DNA of 64,000 nucleotides from Verrucomicrobiota bacterium (GTDB lineage: Bacteria; Verrucomicrobiota; Verrucomicrobiia; Limisphaerales; JAEYXS01), in contig JAEYXS010000065.1 of the NCBI GenBank assembly GCA_023431185.1, positions 124,001 through 188,000 on the forward strand, in the 5' to 3' direction. The notes below the pieces were generated by a model that searched no databases, was not told the DNA's origin, and saw only the letters and a list, made by a program, of their open reading frames with translations. This document shows, one piece after another, positions 18,034-27,109 of the stretch. The position numbers and the translations under genes were made by a program. How positions within the stretch are numbered: the stretch's first letter is position 1; each line of letters starts with the position of its first letter.

Positions 18034-18060
18034 TTGCAGTTCTCGCTCATTAGGGATACT
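18034..18060 (+). promoter_or_regulatory. Weak candidate promoter of small membrane protein pair
   Basis: TTGCAG at 18034-18039 and GATACT at 18055-18060 are separated by 15 bases, shorter than ideal. The position about 30 bases before the ATG at 18090 is plausible, but the match could be by chance. Confidence 0.25.
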
Positions 18061-18089
18061 TTGACCGTGAAAGCCCAACGGAGTTTCTT

Positions 18090-18335
18090 ATGTCCGCGTG
18101 CTGGCTGGTCGGGTCATTTCTTTTGTTCATCTGGTTTGTGGCCCTGCTTTCCGGGCAGTGCCAGAACTGGCTGCTGGAAAGAGAGCTTTACCCCCAGCCT
18201 GAACAGACCTCGCTGGCGGATGTGAGACAGTTGATGAGAAGCGGATGTCGCAAGGAAGCCATCCTGCGTTACCGGGAAAAGTTTCCGCAGGTTGATTTGC
18301 GGGAAGCGGTGTATGCGGTGGATAGTTTGCAGTGA
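18090..18335 (+). CDS. Small single-span protein with L7/L12 C-terminal-like motif (copy 1)
   Basis: An 81-residue protein. Residues 5-23 form one hydrophobic membrane segment. The cytoplasmic part reads ADVRQLMRSGCRKEAILRYRE...VDLREAVYAVDSL, which resembles the ribosomal L7/L12 C-terminal helix pattern (KxEAIKxYRE..GLGLKEAKxxV) found also in non-ribosomal bacterial membrane proteins. A GGAG ribosome binding site precedes the ATG with good spacing. It is paralogous with the next gene (shared YPQP, DV..L...G, EA...YRE.FP). The function is unknown. Confidence 0.7.
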   Translation: MSACWLVGSFLLFIWFVALLSGQCQNWLLERELYPQPEQTSLADVRQLMRSGCRKEAILRYREKFPQVDLREAVYAVDSLQ

Positions 18336-18393
18336 GGGATTCTTTGGCGGGACAATATCTGTCTCCTGCTGAACCTAAAAACAGCGAACGCTT

Positions 18394-18642
18394 ATGACTC
18401 TGGACTATTTTGCTGTAGTTTTATTTTTCATCGTTCTTTTTTGCCAGCTTCGTCAATGGCAACGGAAGCGTGCGTTACGCCGCCAGGGAATCTACCCGCA
18501 GCCCGGCCAAGCATCCATTTCGGACGTGGAAAGGTTGCTCAAAGCAGGTTACCGGATCGAAGCGCTAATGTGTTACCGGGAAGTTTTTCCACGTGCTGGG
18601 TTGGCAGAGGCTAAAGCAGCTGTAGATGCTTTAAAGCACTAG
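18394..18642 (+). CDS. Small single-span protein with L7/L12 C-terminal-like motif (copy 2)
   Basis: An 82-residue paralogue of the preceding gene, 58 bases downstream. An N-terminal hydrophobic segment (residues 4-18) is followed by a basic stretch (RQWQRKRALRRQG), then YPQPGQASISDVERLLKAG and EALMCYREVFPRAGLAEAKAAVDAL, the L7/L12-like helix pair. The basic patch after the membrane span predicts a cytoplasmic C-terminus. Tandem duplication is evident at the protein level. No known function. Confidence 0.7.
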   Translation: MTLDYFAVVLFFIVLFCQLRQWQRKRALRRQGIYPQPGQASISDVERLLKAGYRIEALMCYREVFPRAGLAEAKAAVDALKH

Positions 18643-18892
18643 CAAAACCCCTTAATTTTTTCCTGACAGCACTTGTGGACAACCTCCTGTCTCACTTCTC
18701 GCTCACCGGCTGAAAATGTGAGGGCGGGGAATGTTGTGGAGCAGACTTTTGGACTTTTTGAAATGGCATGAGCAGAGCCGTGAGGAGTGTTTTTGGCTTT
18801 CGCCGGAGGTGTAGGTACTGTTGTCATGCGTGTCAAAGAATGTCTTTTTGACCATGCTTGATTTTAACCATTCGCAAAGCCATCTTCTTTCC

Positions 18893-19924
18893 ATGCGGCG
18901 TTTATCTCTATCCTTGTTGTTGTCCCTTTCGTGCCTGGCAGCGGTGGCCGCCGAGCCCAAAGCTGCCCTGACGGTCATTGATCCCAAGAAAATCGCCGCC
19001 GTGAACAATTTCGAGCGCGGCATGCATCTGCTGGATATCGCCACGAGCGAAAAGGAACGCACGGAGGCCACCGGGCTCATCACCGGAGCGGCTGAGTCCG
19101 GCTATCCGGATGCCCAGTTTTTCCTCGGCTTGGTCATGGAAACTTCGGATCCCGCCAAGGCACGCGAATGGTTCGTCAAAGCGGCGACGGCCGGCCATGT
19201 GCGGGCGGCGGCCAAGGCGGCGACCATGTTCGAGCAAGGCAAAGGCGGGGAAGCGGATAAAGAGCAGGCCCTGAAGTGGCACCGGGTGGCGGCCGCTGGC
19301 GGCGTGTCCGAATCCGCCTTCAAAGTGGCCCGGGCCAAGGAAGTCAGTGGCAAGGGCAATCCGTCAGAAGCCCTCGCGCTCTACCAGAAGGCGGCGGCCA
19401 CGGGCGACAGCGAGGCGAACATGCGCCTGGGCGATCTTTACTTCACCGGCGATGCCGGGGAACGCAATCTCTTCGAAGCGTTCAAATACTATCGCAACGC
19501 CGCGCAATTGAAGAACCCCAAGGCCTTTTTCAAGATGGGCTATTGTTATGAGCGCGGTCACGGCGTCGGCCAGAGCAATCAGGACGCCGTCTATTGGTAC
19601 CAGCGCGGCGTGGATGCCGGTGAACTGAACTGCATCGCCAACATGGCCCGTTTTTATGAAAATGGTTTGATCGTGGACAAGGATCCTGTCAAAGCGGCCC
19701 AGCTTTACCGGATCGCCGCCGAGCAAGGGGAAGCTTTTTCCCAGCTCAGCCTCGGCTCGCTCTATCGCACAGGTCAGGGCGTGAAGAAAGATCTGGTGGA
19801 AGCCTATCGCTGGACCAGCCTCGCGAGTTCTCGCGGCTTCGGTAAGGAAATCCTGGCCTTGCTCGAAAAAGAGATGACACCGGAGCAGATCAACGAAGCC
19901 AGGCAGCGCGCATCGAACAAGTAG
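18893..19924 (+). CDS. Exported Sel1-repeat protein
   Basis: A 343-residue protein. The frame is open further upstream to 18821, but the start at 18893 gives an ideal signal peptide (MRRLSLSLLLSLSCLAAVAA), so it is preferred. The mature part consists of Sel1-like repeats of about 36 residues: A..G...A...LG.....G.......A..WY..AA..G appears at least seven times (for example DAVYWYQRGVDAGELNC and AQLYRIAAEQGEAFSQLSLG). Sel1 repeats form TPR-like solenoids for protein binding. No linked partner is clear. Confidence 0.85.
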   Translation: MRRLSLSLLLSLSCLAAVAAEPKAALTVIDPKKIAAVNNFERGMHLLDIATSEKERTEATGLITGAAESGYPDAQFFLGLVMETSDPAKAREWFVKAATAGHVRAAAKAATMFEQGKGGEADKEQALKWHRVAAAGGVSESAFKVARAKEVSGKGNPSEALALYQKAAATGDSEANMRLGDLYFTGDAGERNLFEAFKYYRNAAQLKNPKAFFKMGYCYERGHGVGQSNQDAVYWYQRGVDAGELNCIANMARFYENGLIVDKDPVKAAQLYRIAAEQGEAFSQLSLGSLYRTGQGVKKDLVEAYRWTSLASSRGFGKEILALLEKEMTPEQINEARQRASNK

Positions 19925-19998
19925 AACCTGTCAGGCACTTTCGACCAATAAATTGGCCTCTGGCCAGTTGAATACCCGGTCAGTGACGCAGGAAATTT

Positions 19999-20035
19999 TC
20001 CCCTCTCCCCAAGGGAGGGGGCAGGGTGAGGGGGA
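19999..20035. repeat. Dispersed GC-rich palindromic intergenic repeat, copy 1
   Basis: CCCCTCTCCCC followed by AAGGGAGGGGGCAGGGTGAGGGGG forms an imperfect inverted repeat. A related element in opposite orientation is at 60699-60744. This type (CTCTCCCC..GGGAGAGGG..GGGTGAGGG) is a widespread intergenic repeat in many bacterial genomes. Confidence 0.65.
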
Positions 20036-20112
20036 CGGGAACGTCCCCCGGCGAATACAGCATCCATTCTTTTACACCGCCTGCTTTCCGGTTCTATTTT
20101 CCAGCACAGCCT

Positions 20113-21525
20113 CTACGGATGTGGTGAGCGGGTGGCTTCCTCCAGCCAGTTCAATGCGCCGTCATGGTCGGTGAACTTGCCTTCCAATTGCGCTTCAAAC
20201 GCCGCTTCCAGTATCCGGCCGAATTCCTTGCCCGGTGACATCCCGCGCGCGATGAGATCGCGTCCTTGCAGGATCGGCTTGGGCGCGGCGGCTTGCAGGC
20301 TCAACTCACCCGCTTTCGCCAGCAATTCCTTGGCTCCTTTCGGCAGTCCCGGCGGCTTCGGTGGACGTCCGCTGTGATCCGCTTCAATGACGAGGCATAA
20401 ACCTTCAATCGTCTCCGGCTCCAGCCGTTTCGCCAGCCGCCGCACACCGCGATCTGACGCCGGATTCAAGTGCGCCAGATGATTCATCACCAGCGGGATG
20501 ACGCGTTCCCGGATGGCTGCGGGTGCCATGATGCGTTCCAAAAACTTCTCCGCCACCGGTCCGCCTGCTTCCTCATGCCCGGGGGACACGATACGCCACA
20601 CACCGTCCTTCAAGGCGCGCGCGGTGGTCTGCGGCTTGGCAAAATCATGCGCCAGGATGGCCAGCATATAAACGATACGCGAGGTCTCATCCAGTTGCTG
20701 CCACGCAGGCAGGCGCGCCATGGCATCGCAGCAAAGACTTGTGTGCGTGAAGACATCCCCCTCCGGATGCCACTCCGGTTCCTGCGGCACCCCGATCAGT
20801 GCCTGCACTTCGGGGAAGTGCTCGATCCAGCCGGTATCCCGCAGGAATTGCAAACCGCGCGCGGGCACGAGGCTTTTGGCCGCCCACTTGAACCACTCAT
20901 CCCGCACGCGTTCCAAGGCCAGTTCGCGATACGTGTCCTTGATGCTGTGGCAGAGCTTTAGCGTTTCCGGCGCGGTCGTGAGGTTAAAGCGCGCCGCGAA
21001 TTGCATCCCCCGCAGCACGCGCAAAGGATCTTCCACAAAGGCCGGACTCGTGTGCCGTAGGATGCGCTGCTTCAAGTCTGGTACACCGCCGTAGTAGTCC
21101 AGCAACGCGCCCTTGCGCGGGCTGAACATGAGCGAGTTGATGGTGTAATCCCGGCGGGCGGCTGCTTCCTCCGGTGTGATGCCCGGATCAAAGTTGATGG
21201 TGAAACCCTTGTGACCGGCGGCGATCTTGGAATCGCGTCGCGCCAGGGAGAAATCGTAAGTGTGGCCCGCTTGGGTCGTCAGCTTGGCGACACCAAAAGA
21301 GCGGCCAACAAGGTCCACCCGTCCCCAACGGGTGAGGGCTTTTTCCAGTTGCTCGTATTTGAGCCCGAAGACTTCGATGTCGAAATCTTTTTGCGGCAGG
21401 CCCAGAAACCAGTCCCGTACGCACCCGCCCACCAGATACGCTTCCTGCAAGGCGTCTGTCTCCAGCAGAATACGCTCCAGCTCCGCGGGCAGCGGAGGTG
21501 TGCTGGTCGGTGGTGCGGCACTCAT
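20113..21525 (-). CDS. CCA tRNA nucleotidyltransferase / poly(A) polymerase family with HD domain
   Basis: A 470-residue class II nucleotidyltransferase. The head domain shows LVGGCVRD at 31-38 and the metal-binding DFDIEV at 47-52, followed by RRDYTINSLMF and the RNA-binding neck (EDPLRVLRGMQFAARF). The C-terminal half contains an HD-type domain with HTSLCCDAM and LAILAHDFAKP. Such enzymes add or repair the 3' CCA end of tRNA; HD versions may also remove cyclic phosphate. Whether it adds full CCA or only A or CC cannot be decided by eye. AAGGAG lies seven bases before the ATG. It is the last gene of a leftward cluster Sel1-KptA-NADAR-CCA, 46 bases after NADAR. Confidence 0.88.
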   Translation of the reverse strand: MSAAPPTSTPPLPAELERILLETDALQEAYLVGGCVRDWFLGLPQKDFDIEVFGLKYEQLEKALTRWGRVDLVGRSFGVAKLTTQAGHTYDFSLARRDSKIAAGHKGFTINFDPGITPEEAAARRDYTINSLMFSPRKGALLDYYGGVPDLKQRILRHTSPAFVEDPLRVLRGMQFAARFNLTTAPETLKLCHSIKDTYRELALERVRDEWFKWAAKSLVPARGLQFLRDTGWIEHFPEVQALIGVPQEPEWHPEGDVFTHTSLCCDAMARLPAWQQLDETSRIVYMLAILAHDFAKPQTTARALKDGVWRIVSPGHEEAGGPVAEKFLERIMAPAAIRERVIPLVMNHLAHLNPASDRGVRRLAKRLEPETIEGLCLVIEADHSGRPPKPPGLPKGAKELLAKAGELSLQAAAPKPILQGRDLIARGMSPGKEFGRILEAAFEAQLEGKFTDHDGALNWLEEATRSPHP

Positions 21526-21571
21526 GGACTCTCCTTAATCTATCCGGCCAAAACTCCCAAGCAGCAATATC

Positions 21572-22021
21572 TCACTTGGCGGCGCGCAGTTTGGCCCGCA
21601 ATTCCATCATCAGCACGCCCAGGCGGTTCTTGCCCTGTCCATCCGCGCCATCGCCCCAGTAACCGTCATTCGTGGTGTGCTCCACGATCTCGGCCTCGCC
21701 GGTGGCGAGCAACCTTTCGTGCAGGTGCGGATGCTGGGTGAACTTCGCCAGCAACGCCTCCCGCATCAGGTCCTCCTTCACCATCTCCCAGTCCGAGCGC
21801 ATGGGGTGACTGCGGTCACGGCCCATCTGCGCGGCGGTTTGTGAGGAAGGCTCCTGCCGGATATTTTCCTCCAGCGCCGTGCCGGCAAATTTCTGGGCCT
21901 GGAAATAATGTTCCACGGTCGGCCAGGTCTTCCCGTGCAATTCGATGGGATGCGGCGAGTGATTGGAGAATTCTCCGTAGGCGTCTTCCACGCGGAAGAA
22001 ATAGATCACCGGCTCACTCAT
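21572..22021 (-). CDS. NADAR family protein (YbiA-like ADP-ribose glycosidase)
   Basis: A 149-residue single-domain protein. It shows the NADAR hallmarks: YGEFSNHSPHPI at 15-26, TWPTVEHYFQAQKF at 32-45 with the catalytic-site Glu, GRDRSHPMRSDWE at 67-79, and the terminal NDGYWGDGADGQGKNRLGVLM. Characterised members hydrolyse N-glycosidic bonds: YbiA acts on riboflavin pathway intermediates, and others remove ADP-ribose from guanine. The start overlaps the kptA stop by four bases (ATGA), so the two are translationally coupled. That favours a role in ADP-ribose or NAD-linked nucleic-acid chemistry over riboflavin metabolism, but this is inference. Confidence 0.88.
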   Translation of the reverse strand: MSEPVIYFFRVEDAYGEFSNHSPHPIELHGKTWPTVEHYFQAQKFAGTALEENIRQEPSSQTAAQMGRDRSHPMRSDWEMVKEDLMREALLAKFTQHPHLHERLLATGEAEIVEHTTNDGYWGDGADGQGKNRLGVLMMELRAKLRAAK

Positions 22022-22557
22022 AAGATGTACTTTGCAGGTACACTATCTGTGAGCCAGACCCCGTTTGCACTCAAAAAGAACGGATGCCCCTCTGCGTGCA
22101 TTCTCCCGGCGGCGATCTGGAGAATCACCGGCTGGCCGCGCCGTTCACCCACTTTGGCGGCGGTTTTTACATCTGCTGAAAGATGCACATGATGCCGCTT
22201 GCCTTTGCGCAAACCCTCGCTGCCGATGGATTCCAGAAACTTTTCCACCGTGCCATGAAAGAGGATTTCTGGTGGTGTTACGGGAGTCAGACCGAGATCC
22301 ACTTCCACGGAGTGACCTTGGTTGGCCCGGATCCGCTGGCCATCTTCACTGAAAGCGAAACGTTTCTTATCGCTGGTGGCCACGATCTCAGCGAGATCGG
22401 TATAATGCAGAGTGATACCGTGCTGCTCGCAGGCCGTCACCAGGTCAATCACGGGCACCCAGCCGGCTGCGTCCAAGGTGATGCCGATGCGTTCCGGCTC
22501 ATGCCGCAATACCAGACTGAGAAACTTGCTTGTCTTGACCAGTTCCTTGGGGCTCAT
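22018..22557 (-). CDS. kptA: RNA 2'-phosphotransferase, Tpt1/KptA family
   Basis: A 179-residue enzyme. It transfers an internal RNA 2'-phosphate to NAD+, releasing nicotinamide and ADP-ribose cyclic phosphate. All family motifs are visible: SKFLSLVLRHEPE (Arg18-His19), FAFSEDGQRIRANQGHS (68-83), HGT at 101-103, HHVHLS at 122-127 and GHPFFLSANGVWLTDSVP. The frame extends upstream to 22797, but the start at 22557 gives the normal family length and the SKFLS motif at residue 10, so the longer form is rejected. The gene lies 79 bases after a Sel1 gene and overlaps the NADAR gene. Bacteria without tRNA splicing keep KptA for unknown RNA repair duties. Confidence 0.92.
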   Translation of the reverse strand: MSPKELVKTSKFLSLVLRHEPERIGITLDAAGWVPVIDLVTACEQHGITLHYTDLAEIVATSDKKRFAFSEDGQRIRANQGHSVEVDLGLTPVTPPEILFHGTVEKFLESIGSEGLRKGKRHHVHLSADVKTAAKVGERRGQPVILQIAAGRMHAEGHPFFLSANGVWLTDSVPAKYIL

Positions 22558-22636
22558 CTCCAACGATTCCTTGCCCCGGATAATCTTGGAAACGGGTGGA
22601 ATGGCAATGGCGAAATATGGTCTCTGACCGGAACGG

Positions 22637-23095
22637 TTACGCTTTGACCGCTTCCTTTGGCCGCATGCTGGCCAGGAGTTGCTTGGCTTCCTCGTTGCCT
22701 TGCTCGGCGGCAAGGTCGATCCAGCGCAGGGCTTCGCTTTCCGTGCCCTTCGGGCCTTTGCCACGTGCCAGGAACTTGCCGAGCAGCAATTGCGCATCCG
22801 GGCAGTTCTGTTCGGCGGCCATGCGCAGCCACTTGATGGATAGTGGATAATCCTTCGGCACGCCCCGGCCGGCGGAGTACATCACACCCAGATTATACTG
22901 GGCATCGCGATGACCCAGCTCGGCGGCACGGCCAAACCATTGGGCGGCCTTCATGGTGTCAGGGTCGCCCAGTTTGCCCTCGATGTAATAGACGGCCAGC
23001 CGGAACTGGGCTTCGCTGTCGCCCGTCTCGGCTTGCGTGCGGGTCTGACGGATCGCATCTTCCGGATTCAGTGTCTTACGTAACCAACCAAACAT
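22637..23095 (-). CDS. Small Sel1-repeat protein
   Basis: A 152-residue protein without signal peptide, consisting of an N-terminal helix and about three Sel1 repeats (AQWFGRAAELGHRDAQYNLG, IKWLRMAAEQNCPDAQLLLG and LRWIDLAAEQGNEEAKQLLA). It is likely cytoplasmic and used for protein binding. It heads the leftward series Sel1-kptA-NADAR-CCA; the 79-base gap to kptA leaves it uncertain whether they share a transcript. Confidence 0.8.
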   Translation of the reverse strand: MFGWLRKTLNPEDAIRQTRTQAETGDSEAQFRLAVYYIEGKLGDPDTMKAAQWFGRAAELGHRDAQYNLGVMYSAGRGVPKDYPLSIKWLRMAAEQNCPDAQLLLGKFLARGKGPKGTESEALRWIDLAAEQGNEEAKQLLASMRPKEAVKA

Positions 23096-23190
23096 GATTT
23101 ATTCATAGCAGGTTGTTTGCCGTTCTCAGGCGGAAAAGCGGTAAAAATGGATCGATATAACCCGCTGTGCAGGAATTGTTTGGGTGAATT

Positions 23191-23994
23191 TCAGTAAAGC
23201 GCTGTGGAAAATGCCCGGTGGAAGCGTTCGGAAATGGGATGCCGGATGCCCAATAACTGAAAGACGGCCTTGCAAGCACTTTTGGCGGCTTCGTTATGAT
23301 ACTTGCGATCGATGTGCAGGACCTTGATCCAGTTCTCCAAGGCAGTGGCGTAATCAAGCTGGGCGAGGGCCGTCAGAGCAGCCGCGAAGGCATCGCGGCC
23401 TTTGCCCGCAGGGATCTCGTTGGCGGTGAGGCGCAGTTGGGCGAGTTCGCGGAGGGCGTTGGCCTGGGTGGCGTGATCGGAGGCGTCGGTGATGGGTTTC
23501 AAGGTAATGCTGACGTCTGCGGGAGCCAACGCCAACTGACACTCAGCCATCAGCAAGGCGGCCGCTTCATCACCAGAGTCGAGCGCGAGGGCGTTCTCCA
23601 ATAGTTTCACGGCTTCAGCGAGTAAGCCTTCGCTCACCAGTCGGCGGGCTTCTTTCACCACACCGACGTTGGGCGAGGGGAGATGCTTGGCGAGCCACCG
23701 GCGCAGTTCGGCTTCGGGGTAGGCTCCCACGATCTCATGCACGACCTGCCCATGGATGAAGAGCTTCATCGCCGGGATGCTGGAGATCTGGTATTCCATG
23801 GCCAGCTCGGGATGGGCCTCAGTATTCAGCTTCACGAGTTCCCAGCGGCCATGGGCTTCATCGGCGAGTTTTTCGAGGATGGGACCGAGCATCTTGCAAG
23901 GACCACACCAGGGCGCCCAGAAATCCACCAGGACCGGCACCTGCTGGCTGCGTTCCAAAACGTCTTTCGCAAAATCCTTCAGCTCGTAACTCAT
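23191..23994 (-). CDS. Thioredoxin-TPR protein, CnoX/YbbN-like
   Basis: A 267-residue cytoplasmic protein. An N-terminal thioredoxin domain has WCGPC at residues 29-33 and the cis-proline in SSIPAMKLF, followed from about residue 115 by a TPR-like helical region (EARRLVSEGLLAEAVKLLENAL). This architecture equals E. coli YbbN/CnoX, a chaperedoxin that protects proteins from oxidation and hands them to GroEL. The full CGPC pair suggests redox activity, which E. coli CnoX lacks. It appears monocistronic between Sel1 and the alkyltransferase-like gene. Confidence 0.85.
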   Translation of the reverse strand: MSYELKDFAKDVLERSQQVPVLVDFWAPWCGPCKMLGPILEKLADEAHGRWELVKLNTEAHPELAMEYQISSIPAMKLFIHGQVVHEIVGAYPEAELRRWLAKHLPSPNVGVVKEARRLVSEGLLAEAVKLLENALALDSGDEAAALLMAECQLALAPADVSITLKPITDASDHATQANALRELAQLRLTANEIPAGKGRDAFAAALTALAQLDYATALENWIKVLHIDRKYHNEAAKSACKAVFQLLGIRHPISERFHRAFSTALY

Positions 23995-24031
23995 AGCCTA
24001 TAAGTAATGCGTAATGCGTGAGGCGTAAAGG

Positions 24032-24514
24032 TCACAGGAGGTTTTCTTGCGGCACAAGCGCAGCCTGATAGTCAGCCACGAGAAACTTTTTGCCCTTTTG
24101 GATGACCTTGTGGCCCTCGGCTTCGAGATGGGAGCGCAGGAATTCAATGCCGCCGGGATACTTCGGATTCAGTTCGCCACCGGCTTTCAAAGTGCGCCAG
24201 TAGGGGGTGATGCGTTGGCGTCCTTCCGCGGCGGCTTCGGCGGCGGCATGGGCCGCGATCCAGGAGAAGATGCCGGTGGTGATGGGACAGCCGACCTCCG
24301 TGCCGTGCTGGCGGGCGAGGGCGGCGCGGAGTTCATTGATGGTGACGAGCTTGCCCTTGGGCACCTTCTGCATGAGGGCATCCACTTCGCGCGGCGCAGG
24401 GACAACCAAGGTCGCGCCCTTCCATCGCGCACGATCAGCCGGCGCGATGTTCACGACTTTGGGCAGATCCTTGTCATCGGCGAGTTTTTCGCGCCAGGTC
24501 TTGCGTGGTTTCAT
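24032..24514 (-). CDS. MGMT/alkyltransferase-like (ATL) protein without catalytic cysteine
   Basis: A 160-residue protein. The central part (KGKLVTINELRAALARQHG, then ITPYWRTLKAGGELNPK and IEFLRSHLEAEGH) follows the O6-alkylguanine-DNA alkyltransferase DNA-binding domain. The active-site PCHR is replaced by PYWR, so neither the Cys nor the His is present. Alkyltransferase-like proteins bind damaged guanine and flag it for nucleotide excision repair. It could also be a divergent family with another role. An in-frame TTG two codons upstream is an alternative start; the ATG at 24514 is preferred. Confidence 0.65.
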   Translation of the reverse strand: MKPRKTWREKLADDKDLPKVVNIAPADRARWKGATLVVPAPREVDALMQKVPKGKLVTINELRAALARQHGTEVGCPITTGIFSWIAAHAAAEAAAEGRQRITPYWRTLKAGGELNPKYPGGIEFLRSHLEAEGHKVIQKGKKFLVADYQAALVPQENLL

Positions 24515-24638
24515 AGGCAAAGCGGATTGTCATCGTGACAATATGAAGAGCCCGGGCAGTTGTCGAAATCAGAATGACGCCGGTGAGTTGAAATGGCTGG
24601 ACAGTTCGTGGCTTGAACCGCAAAAGAGTTTCCACCGT

Positions 24639-24878
24639 ATGAGCAGCAGCAAGCCATTGCCGGATGTGAAGTGTCCCAAGTGCCAAAAGCGGGGTCCCTG
24701 GCTGGCGGGCAAGTATGGTCCTTTCTGCTCGGACCGTTGCCGCTTGCTGGATCTGGGCCAGTGGCTGGATGAGGAGCACAAGGTTTCCGAACCCCTGAAA
24801 CCGGAGCATTTCAAGGATTACGAGGAACTGCCCCCGGGCGAGTATCTGGACAAACCGGAGCGGGACAATGGCGAATGA
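24639..24878 (+). CDS. yacG: DNA gyrase inhibitor YacG-like zinc protein
   Basis: A 79-residue protein. The four zinc ligands are CPKC (Cys12, Cys15) and CSDRC (Cys30, Cys34), followed by RLLDLGQWLDEEHKV, the exact YacG pattern. In E. coli YacG binds the GyrB C-terminal domain and inhibits DNA binding. The frame is open further upstream, with an ATG at 24543, but the start at 24639 fits family length. The gene lies divergent to the alkyltransferase-like gene. The acidic C-terminus (EELPPGEYLDKPERDNGE) is normal for the family. Confidence 0.88.
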   Translation: MSSSKPLPDVKCPKCQKRGPWLAGKYGPFCSDRCRLLDLGQWLDEEHKVSEPLKPEHFKDYEELPPGEYLDKPERDNGE

Positions 24879-25036
24879 CCAACCCAAGCCATTCTGCCTT
24901 CGCTCATTCCTTTGGTATCTCAAAAATACAACGCTTCGCCGCTTGCTTCTGAAGTGATTCAGGCGTAGTTAGAAAAGAGCGACAGCCCCGGCTGGTTTAC
25001 CCGATACCAGTACGGTGAGTGCCGTGAAGCCCGATT

Positions 25037-25945
25037 ATGCCGGAGCCCACATCACAGGCCAGCCCAGCAAGCGCATCGAAGCGCTTCCAACCGCAATGGT
25101 TGCGTTGGTTGCTGCTGGCGACGCTCATCGTCTCGACTGCCGCGGTCACTTTCGCCCAGCGTTCCCGCGATCCCTATTCCCGTTCGCGCAGCAGCGATCC
25201 GCGCATGGGCGTGCCGGAGTGGGCGGTGGACAAGGAGTTGTCCAAAGACATCTTCACCTTTGTGCGGTTGCAATATTCCTCGGCTGGCGGCCGTTATGGC
25301 CGTGGTGGATGGGGGGGGAACCGCTGGGCGATCGATTACCCGGATGCGGAGTTGAATCTTTCTTACCGCTTGCAGGAGATGACCTCGCTCAAGGTCAATC
25401 CCAACCCCATCGTCTTGGAGATCACCAATCCCGACCTGTTGAACTACCCGTGGTGCTACATGGTGGAACCGGGAGCGTTGCAGTTCAGCGATGAAGAAGT
25501 GATTGCTTTGCGCAAGTATCTTTTGAACGGCGGATTCATGATGGTGGATGATTTCTGGGGGCCGGATGAGTGGGATAATTTTTATTACGAGATCAAGCGG
25601 GTGTTCCCAGATCGTGAACCGGTGGAGATACCCATGGATCATCCCATCTTCCATTGCGTGTTCCCGCTGAATCTGGAGAAGAACAACATGCAGGTGCCCA
25701 ACGTGGGCACGGGTACGCAAAGCCAATATACCGGCCGGACTTGGGAGGATGATCGGGACCGGAACGTTCATTTCAAGGCCATCTCGGATGACAAAGGCCG
25801 CATGATGGTGATGATCTGCCATAATACCGACAATGGCGACGGTTGGGAGCGTGAGGGCGAGAATGAATATTACTTCCGGGAATTTTCCGAGAAGAAAGCC
25901 TTCCCGCTCGGCATCAACATCATCTTCTACGCGATGACGCACTGA
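25037..25945 (+). CDS. DUF4159 domain protein, exported or anchored
   Basis: A 302-residue protein with a single hydrophobic segment (residues 22-40) acting as signal peptide or anchor. The rest is DUF4159: FTFVRLQYSS, the Gly/Arg-rich loop, FSDEEVIALRKYLLNGGFMMVDDFWG and the PLGINIIFYAMTH end. DUF4159 resembles a Rossmann/GATase-like fold. In Planctomycetes and Verrucomicrobia it is regularly found beside MoxR, DUF58 and BatA genes, as here: moxR starts 123 bases later. The biochemical role is unknown; an aerotolerance or envelope-stress function is assumed by context. Confidence 0.85.
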   Translation: MPEPTSQASPASASKRFQPQWLRWLLLATLIVSTAAVTFAQRSRDPYSRSRSSDPRMGVPEWAVDKELSKDIFTFVRLQYSSAGGRYGRGGWGGNRWAIDYPDAELNLSYRLQEMTSLKVNPNPIVLEITNPDLLNYPWCYMVEPGALQFSDEEVIALRKYLLNGGFMMVDDFWGPDEWDNFYYEIKRVFPDREPVEIPMDHPIFHCVFPLNLEKNNMQVPNVGTGTQSQYTGRTWEDDRDRNVHFKAISDDKGRMMVMICHNTDNGDGWEREGENEYYFREFSEKKAFPLGINIIFYAMTH

Positions 25946-26068
25946 CCGTACGAATGGACATCAAGCGACACGAATACGGACAGTGCGGCCAGCGTCAGTT
26001 TTCAAAACCATTCATCACACGCGGTGTTCACTCTTGGGTGAAGCATCTACCGGGGAAAGGAAGCAACA

Positions 26069-27103
<1,035 letters not shown>

Positions 27104-27109
27104 TAAACC

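Larger units (their letters stand above)
17783..18089. other. Intergenic region with orphan hairpin
   Basis: This region of 307 bases separates the leftward PQQ-propeller gene from the rightward small-protein genes. No protein gene is convincing. It holds a strong plus-strand hairpin with T-run at 17898-17931 and a possible promoter near 18034-18060. A short plus-strand RNA ending at the hairpin is possible. Confidence 0.55.

Noticed and set aside
22558..22797. Upstream extension of the kptA frame by 80 codons
   Set aside because: Arg/Ser/Lys-rich sequence antiparallel-frame to the Sel1 gene; the family starts with the SKFLS motif near residue 10 when the ATG at 22557 is used.
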